This document shows, one piece after another, positions 1 to 7,976 of a DNA stretch of 43,326 nucleotides. The stretch is taken from the NCBI GenBank assembly GCA_016192345.1, contig JACPUH010000019.1, positions 1 to 43,326 of the forward strand, given 5' to 3'. The stretch is from Ignavibacteriales bacterium. Lineage in GTDB: Bacteria; Bacteroidota; Ignavibacteria; UBA10030. Position 1 is the first letter of the stretch; each line of letters begins with the position of its first letter. Position numbers and translations under genes: made by a program. The notes under the pieces were generated by a model. That model searched no databases. It had not been told where the DNA came from and saw only the letters and a list, made by a program, of their open reading frames with translations.

Positions 1-155
1 ACATGGAAGCGGTCGAAGCCTCGTGCAAAGTCGAAGTTCAAGTAAGCAACGATGGCGATCGCAATGGCCAGGCTCAGGGCAACAATGTTGATGAGCGCGT
101 ATAACTTTTTCGCGCGGAACATGCGTATCGCGACTTTGAAGAATTGAGCCATCAT
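1..155 (-). CDS. ABC permease 12 of the array, N-terminus only (runs off window)
   Basis: Reading leftward from the ATG at 155 gives about 51 residues, beginning MMAQFFKVAIRMFRAKKLYA, followed by one hydrophobic helix and the FDRFH element that marks the start of the first periplasmic domain in every permease here. AGGAGA lies 9 nt upstream, so the start is credible; a second ATG follows directly at 152. The gene follows the orphan permease C-terminus by 18 nt. The helix (INIVALSLAIAIAIVAYLNF) lacks the GLAxG element of most neighbours, so this copy looks as divergent as permease 11. Its length, and whether the array continues beyond, cannot be seen. Confidence 0.8.
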   Translation of the reverse strand, partial: MMAQFFKVAIRMFRAKKLYALINIVALSLAIAIAIVAYLNFDFARGFDRFH

Positions 156-173
156 GGGTTTTGTCTCCTATTC

Positions 174-365
174 TTATTCATACCGCAAAGCCTCCACGGG
201 ATTCGTTCGCGTTGCCCGGTACGCTTGAATAATCACCGTCAAAAGGGCAATACTTAAGGCCATCACCCCCGCCCCAAGGAAGGTCCATGGGTCCACGGGA
301 TTTCGATACGCGAACCCCTCGGCTGCTAATCTGGAGAAGTTGCCTTTTTTTATCGCAGGCTTCAA
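174..365 (-). pseudogene. Orphan C-terminus of an FtsX-type permease
   Basis: The last 48 or so codons match the end of the intact permeases: EGFAYR, then a last hydrophobic helix, then the terminal NPVEALRYE. The upstream part (about 15 codons, MKPAIKKGNFSRLAA in this frame) does not match the preceding transmembrane region, and no further permease sequence is found up to 390. The body of the gene has therefore been deleted. The open frame could only start at a TTG near 365 and has no good ribosome site. I read it as a relic left by recombination between array members, not as a working protein. Confidence 0.75.
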
Positions 366-390
366 TCATTCTTTTGATCGCCGGAGCCCT

Positions 391-534
391 TTACTCCAAA
401 GGCCTCGACCAATCGTCCCGGCGAAACACCTCCACCTGGTGTTTGTACTGGCGCCGTTCGCCGTTGACGGTTACACCCACCTCGACGTAGTGGTCGGTTT
501 CGATGGTGGGGAGTTGGATGGAGATTGTGCTCAT
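391..534 (-). CDS. Small 47-residue protein, unknown, possibly truncated
   Basis: An ATG at 534, 15 nt after the stop of permease 11, opens a 47-codon frame: MSTISIQLPTIETDHYVEVG, then VTVNGERRQYKHQVEVF, ending DDWSRPLE. The alternating pattern VEVGVTVNGERRQYKHQVEVF suggests two or three beta strands. The ribosome site is weak (AAAGAG). The frame stops just before the permease C-terminal relic, so it may be the front of a longer protein cut by the same deletion. I do not recognise the function. The sensible amino-acid composition and its position directly in the operon argue for a real or recently real gene. Confidence 0.45.
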   Translation of the reverse strand: MSTISIQLPTIETDHYVEVGVTVNGERRQYKHQVEVFRRDDWSRPLE

Positions 535-549
535 AGGGTGCTCTTTACC

Positions 550-2958
550 TTACTCGGATTTAAGCGTATCGGCAGGATTGGCGCCAACCGCCCGAACTGT
601 CTGTACAGCGATCGTCACTCCCGCACAGAAATAGATCAGCAGAATTCCCGGGAGAAGAACGGAAACGCCAAGGTCGATTCTGTGGGCAAATGACGTCAGG
701 AATTCGGATGAAATGAACAAGCCGAGAGGAACAGCCAGGATCGTTGAAATCGAGAGTAGTGTCAATTCCCTCCTCGCCAGGAGGACGACCAAATTCCTCA
801 ACCCGGCCCCGAGAATCTTTCGAATTCCGATCTCCCTCGCCCGGCTTTCGACCTGGAATGTGACAATCCCCAAAAGGCCCAGGAGTGAAATGCCGAAGGC
901 GAGCAATGCAAGCGATCCGACGATGGAGATCATATCTCCAAAAGTGTCGTACACTTCCTCAATGATATCTCCGTACATCCTGCCCTCAAACGGGTGGAAA
1001 GGATCAAGCTTCTTCCACGATTCTTCGAAAAACCTCCGGGTTTCAGACCTGTCGCCGTCGCCAAGCCTGACCGCAAGGACATTCCAGTTTGCCGGAGTGA
1101 ATCTCAGCAACAGTGGTTCAAGCTCGTACGTGGCCGGCTTATAGTAGAAATCCTTCAGCACGCCGGCGATCCGCACTTCCATTGAATCTCCGACGATCAA
1201 CGATCGTCCAACCGCGTCGAGGGGAGAACCGAGATTGAATCGCTCGACGAAACGCTCGTTGACGAGCACAAGACGTTCATTGGAACGGGGCAGGTCTTTG
1301 TGAAAATTTCCCCCGGCGACGAAGTCAAGGCCGAAGAGGTCGACAAAATTCGCATCGACGTCATAGTGCCGGACGCCGGTGGCCTCATCGGATTTCTTCA
1401 CTCTGACATCACCTGACCCATCTTCCCAGGTCAGCGGATGATGAGACATGGCCGCTACGGATTTGACATTTTGCTGTTGTGAGAAGACCTGGGCTGCCCT
1501 CACTGCGTCCTGACCCTGAAGTCGCACGGTCATCGTGTTCTGCCATTGAAATCCGTATTCCATCGTCAGCGCATGGGTAACCTGCCGTTGCATGACGGTG
1601 AGAACAATAAACAAAACGAGAGCCATGGTAAACTGAAGAACGAGAAGAGTCTTTCTGAGTGTCAGGCCCGAGAATACCCGGACACGGGAGACATCTTTGA
1701 GAATGGCCGCAGGGCGAAATCCTGACATGACTGAGGCTGGCAGTATGCCTGCGACCAATCCGATGATGATGGTGAATCCGAGGAACAAGATGCCGATGAT
1801 GGGCTGCACCTCAAGAGTGATGTCGGCGCTTTCCGCGATCTGCATGGTTTGGAATCCCGGAACCAGAACGGTCTGCAGGAATGCGACCGCGAGCAACAAG
1901 GCCGCCAGAGCCGTAAAGACCGATTCGCTCACAAATTGTATGAACAACTGTTGACGCCCCGCTCCGACAACCTTGCGCAGACCTATTTCTTTCGCGCGGG
2001 CAAGTGCGCGTGCGAGGGTCAAATTCGTATAGTTAAAGAGAGCGGCGATCATTCCGATCAGCGCCAGGCCGCTCAGGATAGTCAGCACCAATTGTGGCAG
2101 TGCACGCCCGACGTTCTGCGAAAGAATCCGTCCCGGGGAAATCTCTGTGAGGGGCTCAAGCTCAAACGTGTACCCCTTATCCCTGCTCTCCAATTCGAGC
2201 TGACCGTAGAATCGTTCCTGGGTTGAGGCAAGCAAAGGCTCGAGCTCCCCCGGATCATGTCCCGCTTTCAATTGCACGTAGCTGTAATTCGAATAGTAGT
2301 TGTTCCAGTTCGTGAGCACGGACCCCGTGCTTCCTTCGCGTTCGAGCACAGGAAGCGATGAGAGGGAACCCAGCATATCAAATTCCAGGTGGCTCTTCCC
2401 CGGCGGTTTCGCCAAAACACCCGTGACGACGAAATCCCCGTATCCGCGCAGAGTCACCGTCTTTCCTATCGCCTCATTTTCACCAAAGAGCTTCCCTGCC
2501 GTTTCCTGGGTGATCACTACTGAATGGGGGCGCACAAGAGCCTCTCTTGCTGTTCCCTTGCCAAGGGTGAATCCAAACACTTCAAAAAACGAGGGTCCGG
2601 TAAAGAATCCGTTGACGGCGACCCGGTTCGATCCGAGATTTGCTTCGCCAGACAATCCTCTCACAACATGGACAATCTTCCCGACCGCTGGACTCTCGGC
2701 CGCCAGCACTTCTCCCAGCGGGAAAGGTGAGGAGGCATAATTCTCAATTCCCCCGTCCTTCCGATGCGCATTGGTAAGAACCCTGTAGACATCGTCAGGG
2801 CGCGGATGGAATCTATCGAAGCTCGTCTGATCAACGATGATCATGATGACGAGCAGACAGAACGAGAGGCTGAGCGCTAATCCGAACACATTGATAAAGG
2901 CGAACAGTTTGTGTCGCGATGCATTCCGGTAAGCGACTTTGAAATAGTTAGCAAGCAT
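550..2958 (-). CDS. ABC permease 11 (MacB/FtsX type, 802 aa), most divergent copy
   Basis: Inner-membrane permease subunit without an ATPase domain. Layout: helix 1 at about residues 20-42; first periplasmic (MacB_PCD-like) domain to about 285; three helices at about 290-410; a helix at about 432-452; second periplasmic domain to about 672; three final helices to about 792. Both cytoplasmic FtsX signatures are present (KEIGLRK at 323-329, REIGIRK at 708-714); these loops should contact the ATPase. A strong AAGGAGGA ribosome site precedes ATG 2958. It differs from its neighbours in lacking the AEQRTKEIG context (here VESRAREIG), in having KDFYYKPA where most have KDFHFxSL, and in ending NPADTLKSE rather than NPVEALRYE. 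It follows permease 10 by 189 nt. The ATPase at 28792-29481 is the only visible energy source. Confidence 0.9.
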   Translation of the reverse strand: MLANYFKVAYRNASRHKLFAFINVFGLALSLSFCLLVIMIIVDQTSFDRFHPRPDDVYRVLTNAHRKDGGIENYASSPFPLGEVLAAESPAVGKIVHVVRGLSGEANLGSNRVAVNGFFTGPSFFEVFGFTLGKGTAREALVRPHSVVITQETAGKLFGENEAIGKTVTLRGYGDFVVTGVLAKPPGKSHLEFDMLGSLSSLPVLEREGSTGSVLTNWNNYYSNYSYVQLKAGHDPGELEPLLASTQERFYGQLELESRDKGYTFELEPLTEISPGRILSQNVGRALPQLVLTILSGLALIGMIAALFNYTNLTLARALARAKEIGLRKVVGAGRQQLFIQFVSESVFTALAALLLAVAFLQTVLVPGFQTMQIAESADITLEVQPIIGILFLGFTIIIGLVAGILPASVMSGFRPAAILKDVSRVRVFSGLTLRKTLLVLQFTMALVLFIVLTVMQRQVTHALTMEYGFQWQNTMTVRLQGQDAVRAAQVFSQQQNVKSVAAMSHHPLTWEDGSGDVRVKKSDEATGVRHYDVDANFVDLFGLDFVAGGNFHKDLPRSNERLVLVNERFVERFNLGSPLDAVGRSLIVGDSMEVRIAGVLKDFYYKPATYELEPLLLRFTPANWNVLAVRLGDGDRSETRRFFEESWKKLDPFHPFEGRMYGDIIEEVYDTFGDMISIVGSLALLAFGISLLGLLGIVTFQVESRAREIGIRKILGAGLRNLVVLLARRELTLLSISTILAVPLGLFISSEFLTSFAHRIDLGVSVLLPGILLIYFCAGVTIAVQTVRAVGANPADTLKSE

Positions 2959-3110
2959 GTGCTATCCTCCTTATGCAGTAATGGGCAAAGAACAATTGTG
3001 CTCCTTCACTTTAGGCGCTGATTGAAACCCTTGAAAGGCGAGAACCTGATTCGCCAGATCGTTCTCTTGAGTAAAGCCGTGGAAATCCAGATGTCTGACC
3101 TCGAGGTCTC

Positions 3111-3147
3111 GTCTGTGTTCTGCTTTCTGCTTTCTGCCGTCTGCCTC
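3111..3147. repeat. TCTGC-type short repeats in permease spacer
   Basis: Directly 3' of the permease 10 stop codon the plus strand reads repeated CTGCTTTCTGC-like units. Comparable TCTGC-rich tracts sit 3' of permease 7's upstream neighbour (12934-13008) and of permease 2 (23800-23834). Confidence 0.5.
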
Positions 3148-5517
3148 TCATTCATACCGCAAAGCCTCTACGGGATTCGCCCATGCCGCTTTGATGCATT
3201 GAAAGCTGACCGTCACAAATGCGATGAACAGCCCGATCAGCCCTGCCCCGACGAATGTCCAGACTCGGAGTTCGGTCTGATAGGCAAACGATTCCAACCA
3301 CCATCCGGCTGCCCAGAACACCAGGGGCCAGGCGAGGATGTTGGCAAGAAGGACCAGCTTCAGGAAGTCCTTCGAAAGCAGTCCGACTATACTTGCCACG
3401 GATGAGCCAAGCACTTTGCGAACGCCGATTTCTTTCGTTCGCTGTTCCGCACTAAACGCGGAGAGCCCGAACAATCCCAGGCTCGCAATCACCACCGCAA
3501 GGATGGTAAAGAAGGTTATCATTTCCCCGATGCTCCGCTCGGCCTGATAGAGCCGGCCAAAGCGTTCGTCGAAAAAAGTGTAGGCGAAGGGGTGGGCCGG
3601 GTCGAACTCTGCGAACTTCTCCTCAAGGTACTGCAGCGCTTCGGATGTCCGCGCAGGATTCACGCGCACGACGAACGTCGTGAACCAGTTCGGCGGGGGG
3701 ATGAAGAAAACCAACGGTGCTATCTGCTCGCGAAGAGACCGGAAATGAAAATCCTTTACCACGCCGATCACCGGGGCGGCGGCTCTCCCGATCGCGGGCA
3801 TGGCGATGTTCTTGCCGATGGGATCCTGCCAACCGAGCTGGCGTGCCGCTTCTTCATTGACCAGGAATGCCGCTGAAGTATCGCTCGCAATCTGTTTGGA
3901 AAAACCCCTTCCCAAGGCCATGGTCATTTGAAATGTCGAAAGGAGGTCGTGATCCACCGCGAAGATCCGAATGGGAGGAATCTGGTCGGGTGGCACTCCC
4001 TCCGGAACGCACGGAATGCCGAAGTCGTTGCCGCCTGGCATATTTGCGGTAATAGACACGCCGGTGATGGAGGGATTCCTCAGGAGTTCTTCCTTGATGG
4101 CTGAAGAACGGAACGCGAGGGAGGGTTCCCGAATGGGGATCACCACCAGTTGTTCCTGATTGAATCCTAATTGCCTCGTCTGGATGAATTCCAGTTGATC
4201 ATTGACGATCCCGGAGCCGGCGAGGAAAAACGCAGAGACGGCAAACTGGAACACCACAAGCGCCTTCCGAAGAAGTGCTCCTTTGGAACCTCTCCACTGC
4301 CCCTTGAGCACTTCCGCCGGTTGGAACGAGGACAGAATGAGTGCAGGGTAGCTCCCTGCAACAATCCCGACAAAGACGGTAATGCCGATCAGAGCACCGA
4401 ACAGCGGGAGATCATTAAACCATGTCACGGAGATTTGTCGGCCCACCAGGTTGTTGAAGGTTGGCAGGATTAATTCTACAAGGGCGATCGCGCCGAACAA
4501 CGCCAGGATGCTCATGAGCAACGATTCACCCATGAACTGTCCTGCGAGGGATGCTCGATTCGCTCCGGTGACTTTGCGCATCCCCACTTCCTTCCCCCGC
4601 TTTGCCGCACGCGCCGTCGAAAGGTTCATGAAATTCACACAACCGATCAACAAGAGGAATAAGCCGATGGCAGACATCACGTAGAGGTACATGACGTTGG
4701 AATTCGGTGCCATTTCCCGGAAGAGATTGGAGGTCAGGTGGATCTCCGTCACCGGCTGCAGAAAGGGTCTGTAGCGCGTCCCCTGGTCTCCCATGTTCTT
4801 TTGGAGGATGGCAGGAATCTTCGCTTCAACTGCTTCACGCGACGTCCCTTCCTTCAACATGAGATAGGTGTAGAATTGGTTCCACCGGATCCAATGATCG
4901 CGGTCCGGGTGGACCAGCGAACTCATGGATGCAAGAAACGTAAAAGTGAAGTGGGAATTCGGCGGGACCTCATCAAGGATCCCTGTCACCGTATACGGTG
5001 TTTGGCCATCGACCCGGATCGTTTGTCCCAGTGGGTCATCCTCCCCAAAATACCGTTCTGCCAGCTCACGCGTCATGACCATCGTATTCGGTCTCACCAG
5101 CGCGGTCGCTTTGTCTCCCTTCAGGAACGGAAAGCTGAACATGGAAAAAACGGCAGGGTCCGCGTAGAGACCCCCCGTTTCGTACAATCTCGTTTCGCCA
5201 CGCTCCATCAGCGTCTGGCCGAAAAAGACGAACCGGGTCATGTCCTCGACCTCCGGCAGTTCCTGCTTCACGGCGGATCCCCACGGACCTGTCAGTTTTG
5301 CAATCCCGTCATAGGAAGCCCCTTCGACACGTGTGGCGAGCCTGTAGAGACGGTCAGCCTTCTCATGGTACCGGTCATAGCTGAGCTCAAACCGGACGTA
5401 GAGGAGGATCAAAATGCTGCATGCCATCCCAAGCGCCAGCCCGATGATGTTCAGGGAAGAGTAGATCTTGTGTCGCATCAGGGCTCTGAGCGCCACCTTG
5501 ACGAAATGAGTTACCAT
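3148..5517 (-). CDS. ABC permease 10 (MacB/FtsX type, 789 aa)
   Basis: Counting through the protein places helix 1 at about 20-41, helices 2-4 at 276-298, 331-352 and 371-395, helix 5 at 417-437, and helices 6-8 at 667-688, 719-738 and 753-776. The two periplasmic domains fill the gaps. The FtsX signatures KEVGMRK (309-315) and KEIGVRK (695-701) and the terminal NPVEALRYE are intact. GVVKDFHFRSL at about 585-595 is the conserved element of the second periplasmic domain. The start at 5517 has AAAGGAA 6 nt upstream. It starts 93 nt after permease 9. A loop rich in proline and glycine (PGGNDFGIP, then a PPDQIPP stretch) around 493-515 is specific to this copy and could form part of a substrate site. 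Confidence 0.92.
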   Translation of the reverse strand: MVTHFVKVALRALMRHKIYSSLNIIGLALGMACSILILLYVRFELSYDRYHEKADRLYRLATRVEGASYDGIAKLTGPWGSAVKQELPEVEDMTRFVFFGQTLMERGETRLYETGGLYADPAVFSMFSFPFLKGDKATALVRPNTMVMTRELAERYFGEDDPLGQTIRVDGQTPYTVTGILDEVPPNSHFTFTFLASMSSLVHPDRDHWIRWNQFYTYLMLKEGTSREAVEAKIPAILQKNMGDQGTRYRPFLQPVTEIHLTSNLFREMAPNSNVMYLYVMSAIGLFLLLIGCVNFMNLSTARAAKRGKEVGMRKVTGANRASLAGQFMGESLLMSILALFGAIALVELILPTFNNLVGRQISVTWFNDLPLFGALIGITVFVGIVAGSYPALILSSFQPAEVLKGQWRGSKGALLRKALVVFQFAVSAFFLAGSGIVNDQLEFIQTRQLGFNQEQLVVIPIREPSLAFRSSAIKEELLRNPSITGVSITANMPGGNDFGIPCVPEGVPPDQIPPIRIFAVDHDLLSTFQMTMALGRGFSKQIASDTSAAFLVNEEAARQLGWQDPIGKNIAMPAIGRAAAPVIGVVKDFHFRSLREQIAPLVFFIPPPNWFTTFVVRVNPARTSEALQYLEEKFAEFDPAHPFAYTFFDERFGRLYQAERSIGEMITFFTILAVVIASLGLFGLSAFSAEQRTKEIGVRKVLGSSVASIVGLLSKDFLKLVLLANILAWPLVFWAAGWWLESFAYQTELRVWTFVGAGLIGLFIAFVTVSFQCIKAAWANPVEALRYE

Positions 5518-5610
5518 GGCATTCCTTTCTATTTCCGGAAATGGGACGGATACTGGATGGCCTCTCTCACACCCGCATTACGTTTATTCCTTTTTCTACC
5601 GGCCACGATT

Positions 5611-7956
5611 CTATTCGTACCGGAGACCCTCGACTGGGTTCGCCAGCGCCGCTTTTACGACTTGATAACTAATTGCGATCAGGACGATGGCCATTGTCAG
5701 AATCGCAGCTGCGAAAAAGATGGTGGCGTCCAAAGAAATGCGATACGCATAGTTTTGCAGCCAACCGGACATGACGACATACGCCACCGGCCATGCAATC
5801 AAATTCGCAATCCCTGTGAGCAGCAAGAAATGCCTGGAAAGGAGGAAGAAAAGAGCCGGAACGGAAGCACCGAGGATTTTCCTGATCCCGATTTCTTTGG
5901 TGCGCTGCCCGGCCATGTAGGAAGCGAGGCCATACAAACCGAGACTGGCAATGAGGATGGCGATAATGGAAAAATAGCCCGCCAATGTTCCGACGCGCTG
6001 CTCGGCGCGGTACAGGTATTCATAATCCTCATCCAGGAAATTAAAAGAGAACGGTGCATCCGCGCCGAATTGCCTGTATGTTCTTTCGATAAAATCGACT
6101 GTCGACGCCATGGCTTCGGGCCTGATACGCATCACCATGGCATAATAACGATTCGGGGTCAACATCAGAATCAGAGGTTCGATCTTTGTTCGAACCGGCT
6201 TGAAATGAAAATCTCTCACCACACCGATGATAGTGAAATCGTTCAGTTTCTTGCCAACCGGATTCTTCACTCCCATAACCTTGACGGCCGTTTCATTGAC
6301 GACCACGCTGAGAGAATCGGTCGGGTGTTCACGCGAAAAAAACCTGCCTTCCGCTATCTCCATCTTAAACGTTTTCGCATAATCCTCATCGACGTCCAGC
6401 ATATGCATCAGCACTTCATCGGAGGGATTTTTCCCCTCCCAGGTCCAACCCGATCTCGCCCTGCCGACATACGTGGGAAGCTGGCTTGTGCGGGCGATGC
6501 TCACGACATCGGGGTTTTTCAGCAGTTCCTGCTTGATGATTTCGTTCTTTTTCCTCACCTCCGGGGTCATCCAGAAATATCCGATGTTTTCCTTTTCAAG
6601 TCCGAGGTTCTTCTTGCGCATGAAGTCAATCTGCTTCGACACCACGAGCGTACCGATGGTCATGATCACGGAAAGGGTGAATTGAATAACGACCAGTGTT
6701 TTCCTGAAGAGCGACCCTCCTGCCTGTGAGCGCCTGCCGCCTTTGAGTGCCGTGATCGGATTGAAGGATGACAGATACAGCGCGGGATAGCTGCCGGAGA
6801 TGATTCCACAAAGCACCGCGAGCATGAAGAAACCGAAAAACAGGCCGGGGTCAAGACGACTGAGTGATAATACTTTTCCGGAAACATCGTTAAAAATCGG
6901 CACCAGCACCTCCGTCAACGCCAGTGCAGCGAAGAAAGCAAGGAGCGATAAAATAACCGCTTCGGTCAGGAATTGTTTCATAAGCTGATGCCGTTGTGCC
7001 CCGACCACTTTTCTCAGCCCGATCTCCTTAGCTCGTTTGTCCGACCGCGCAGTCGCCAGGTTCATAAAATTCATGCAGGCAATGAGCAGAACAAAGAGCG
7101 CCACCACAATGAATATTCGGACATACTGAATGTCGCCATGCCCACCGATATCTGCGGTATACTTGCCGGATGAGGAGAGATGAATCTCCGTCAAGGGTTG
7201 AAGATAAATCTCCGTTCCGCTGTTCTCCTGATTCGTATTGATAAGGTTGATGATTTTCTTGTCGACCTCCGTGTGGAGGATATTCTGTTGGAGCAAGACA
7301 TAGGTATAGCACCAGTTGCTCCCCCAGTTTTTCATAGAGCTGCCCAACTCTTCGAGATAAAGAAAAGGGGCCAGGATGTCGTAGCGCAGGTGTGAATGTT
7401 CCGGGATATTTTTGATCACGCCGGTCACGAGGAAATCGTCGCGATTGTTGATTCGGAGAATCTGACCCAGTGGTTCATCCGTGCCGAAATATTTTTCAGC
7501 CGCTTCCTCCGTCAGCACGATCGAGTGCGGCGCGGATAACGCCGTCTGCGGGTCCCCTTTGACAAAGGGGAGTGTGAAGATCTCAAAAATATCGGGATCG
7601 GCAAAAGCCACCCCTTCCGTGAAAACCTTGTCTTCCTTTTTTACCGTCAGGCTGTTGAAACTCAATCTGGTTGATTTAAGGATTTCTGGAAATTGTGCCT
7701 TGAGAGCCGGCGCCAGCGGCGAAGGCGTCACCGCAACGGGAAAAACCTGTCCACCGGCGTAATACTGGTTTTCAACCACGCGGTAAATATCGTTCGCGTT
7801 TTGGTTGAACCGATCGTAACTCAGCTCATGCTGCACCCACATGAGAATGAGCATGCTGCACGTCATGCCGATAGTCAGGCCGGTGATATTAATAAATGAA
7901 CTGGCCTTTTGCCGAACGAGGTTTCGCCAGGAGATTTTGAGGTAGTTTTTCAGCAT
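5611..7956 (-). CDS. ABC permease 9 (MacB/FtsX type, 781 aa)
   Basis: This is the shortest intact copy. FtsX signatures are KEIGLRK (310-316) and KEIGIRK (687-693). Two small deviations from the array consensus stand out: AGQRTKEIG in place of AEQRTKEIG before the second signature, and a final NPVEGLRYE. The second periplasmic domain carries WTWEGKNPSDEVLM and VDEDYAKTF at about 504-530 and VVRDFHFKPV at about 579-588. Coding sequence looks somewhat richer in A/T codons and in lysine and asparagine than its neighbours, so it may have a separate ancestry from the more recent duplicates. The start lies only 20 nt after the permease 8 stop, and its AAAGAAAGG ribosome site overlaps the end of that gene, suggesting tight co-translation. 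Confidence 0.92.
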   Translation of the reverse strand: MLKNYLKISWRNLVRQKASSFINITGLTIGMTCSMLILMWVQHELSYDRFNQNANDIYRVVENQYYAGGQVFPVAVTPSPLAPALKAQFPEILKSTRLSFNSLTVKKEDKVFTEGVAFADPDIFEIFTLPFVKGDPQTALSAPHSIVLTEEAAEKYFGTDEPLGQILRINNRDDFLVTGVIKNIPEHSHLRYDILAPFLYLEELGSSMKNWGSNWCYTYVLLQQNILHTEVDKKIINLINTNQENSGTEIYLQPLTEIHLSSSGKYTADIGGHGDIQYVRIFIVVALFVLLIACMNFMNLATARSDKRAKEIGLRKVVGAQRHQLMKQFLTEAVILSLLAFFAALALTEVLVPIFNDVSGKVLSLSRLDPGLFFGFFMLAVLCGIISGSYPALYLSSFNPITALKGGRRSQAGGSLFRKTLVVIQFTLSVIMTIGTLVVSKQIDFMRKKNLGLEKENIGYFWMTPEVRKKNEIIKQELLKNPDVVSIARTSQLPTYVGRARSGWTWEGKNPSDEVLMHMLDVDEDYAKTFKMEIAEGRFFSREHPTDSLSVVVNETAVKVMGVKNPVGKKLNDFTIIGVVRDFHFKPVRTKIEPLILMLTPNRYYAMVMRIRPEAMASTVDFIERTYRQFGADAPFSFNFLDEDYEYLYRAEQRVGTLAGYFSIIAILIASLGLYGLASYMAGQRTKEIGIRKILGASVPALFFLLSRHFLLLTGIANLIAWPVAYVVMSGWLQNYAYRISLDATIFFAAAILTMAIVLIAISYQVVKAALANPVEGLRYE

Positions 7957-7976
7957 TTGTCGACCTTTCTTTCATG

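Noticed and set aside
4738..6729. A 663-codon open frame on the plus strand opposite permeases 10 and 9
   Set aside because: Composition is typical of an antisense shadow (rich in H, R, Q, P and C), it shows no domain resemblance, and it spans two well-supported genes and their spacer. Similar long antisense frames at 20609-21817 and 35306-36520 were dismissed for the same reason.
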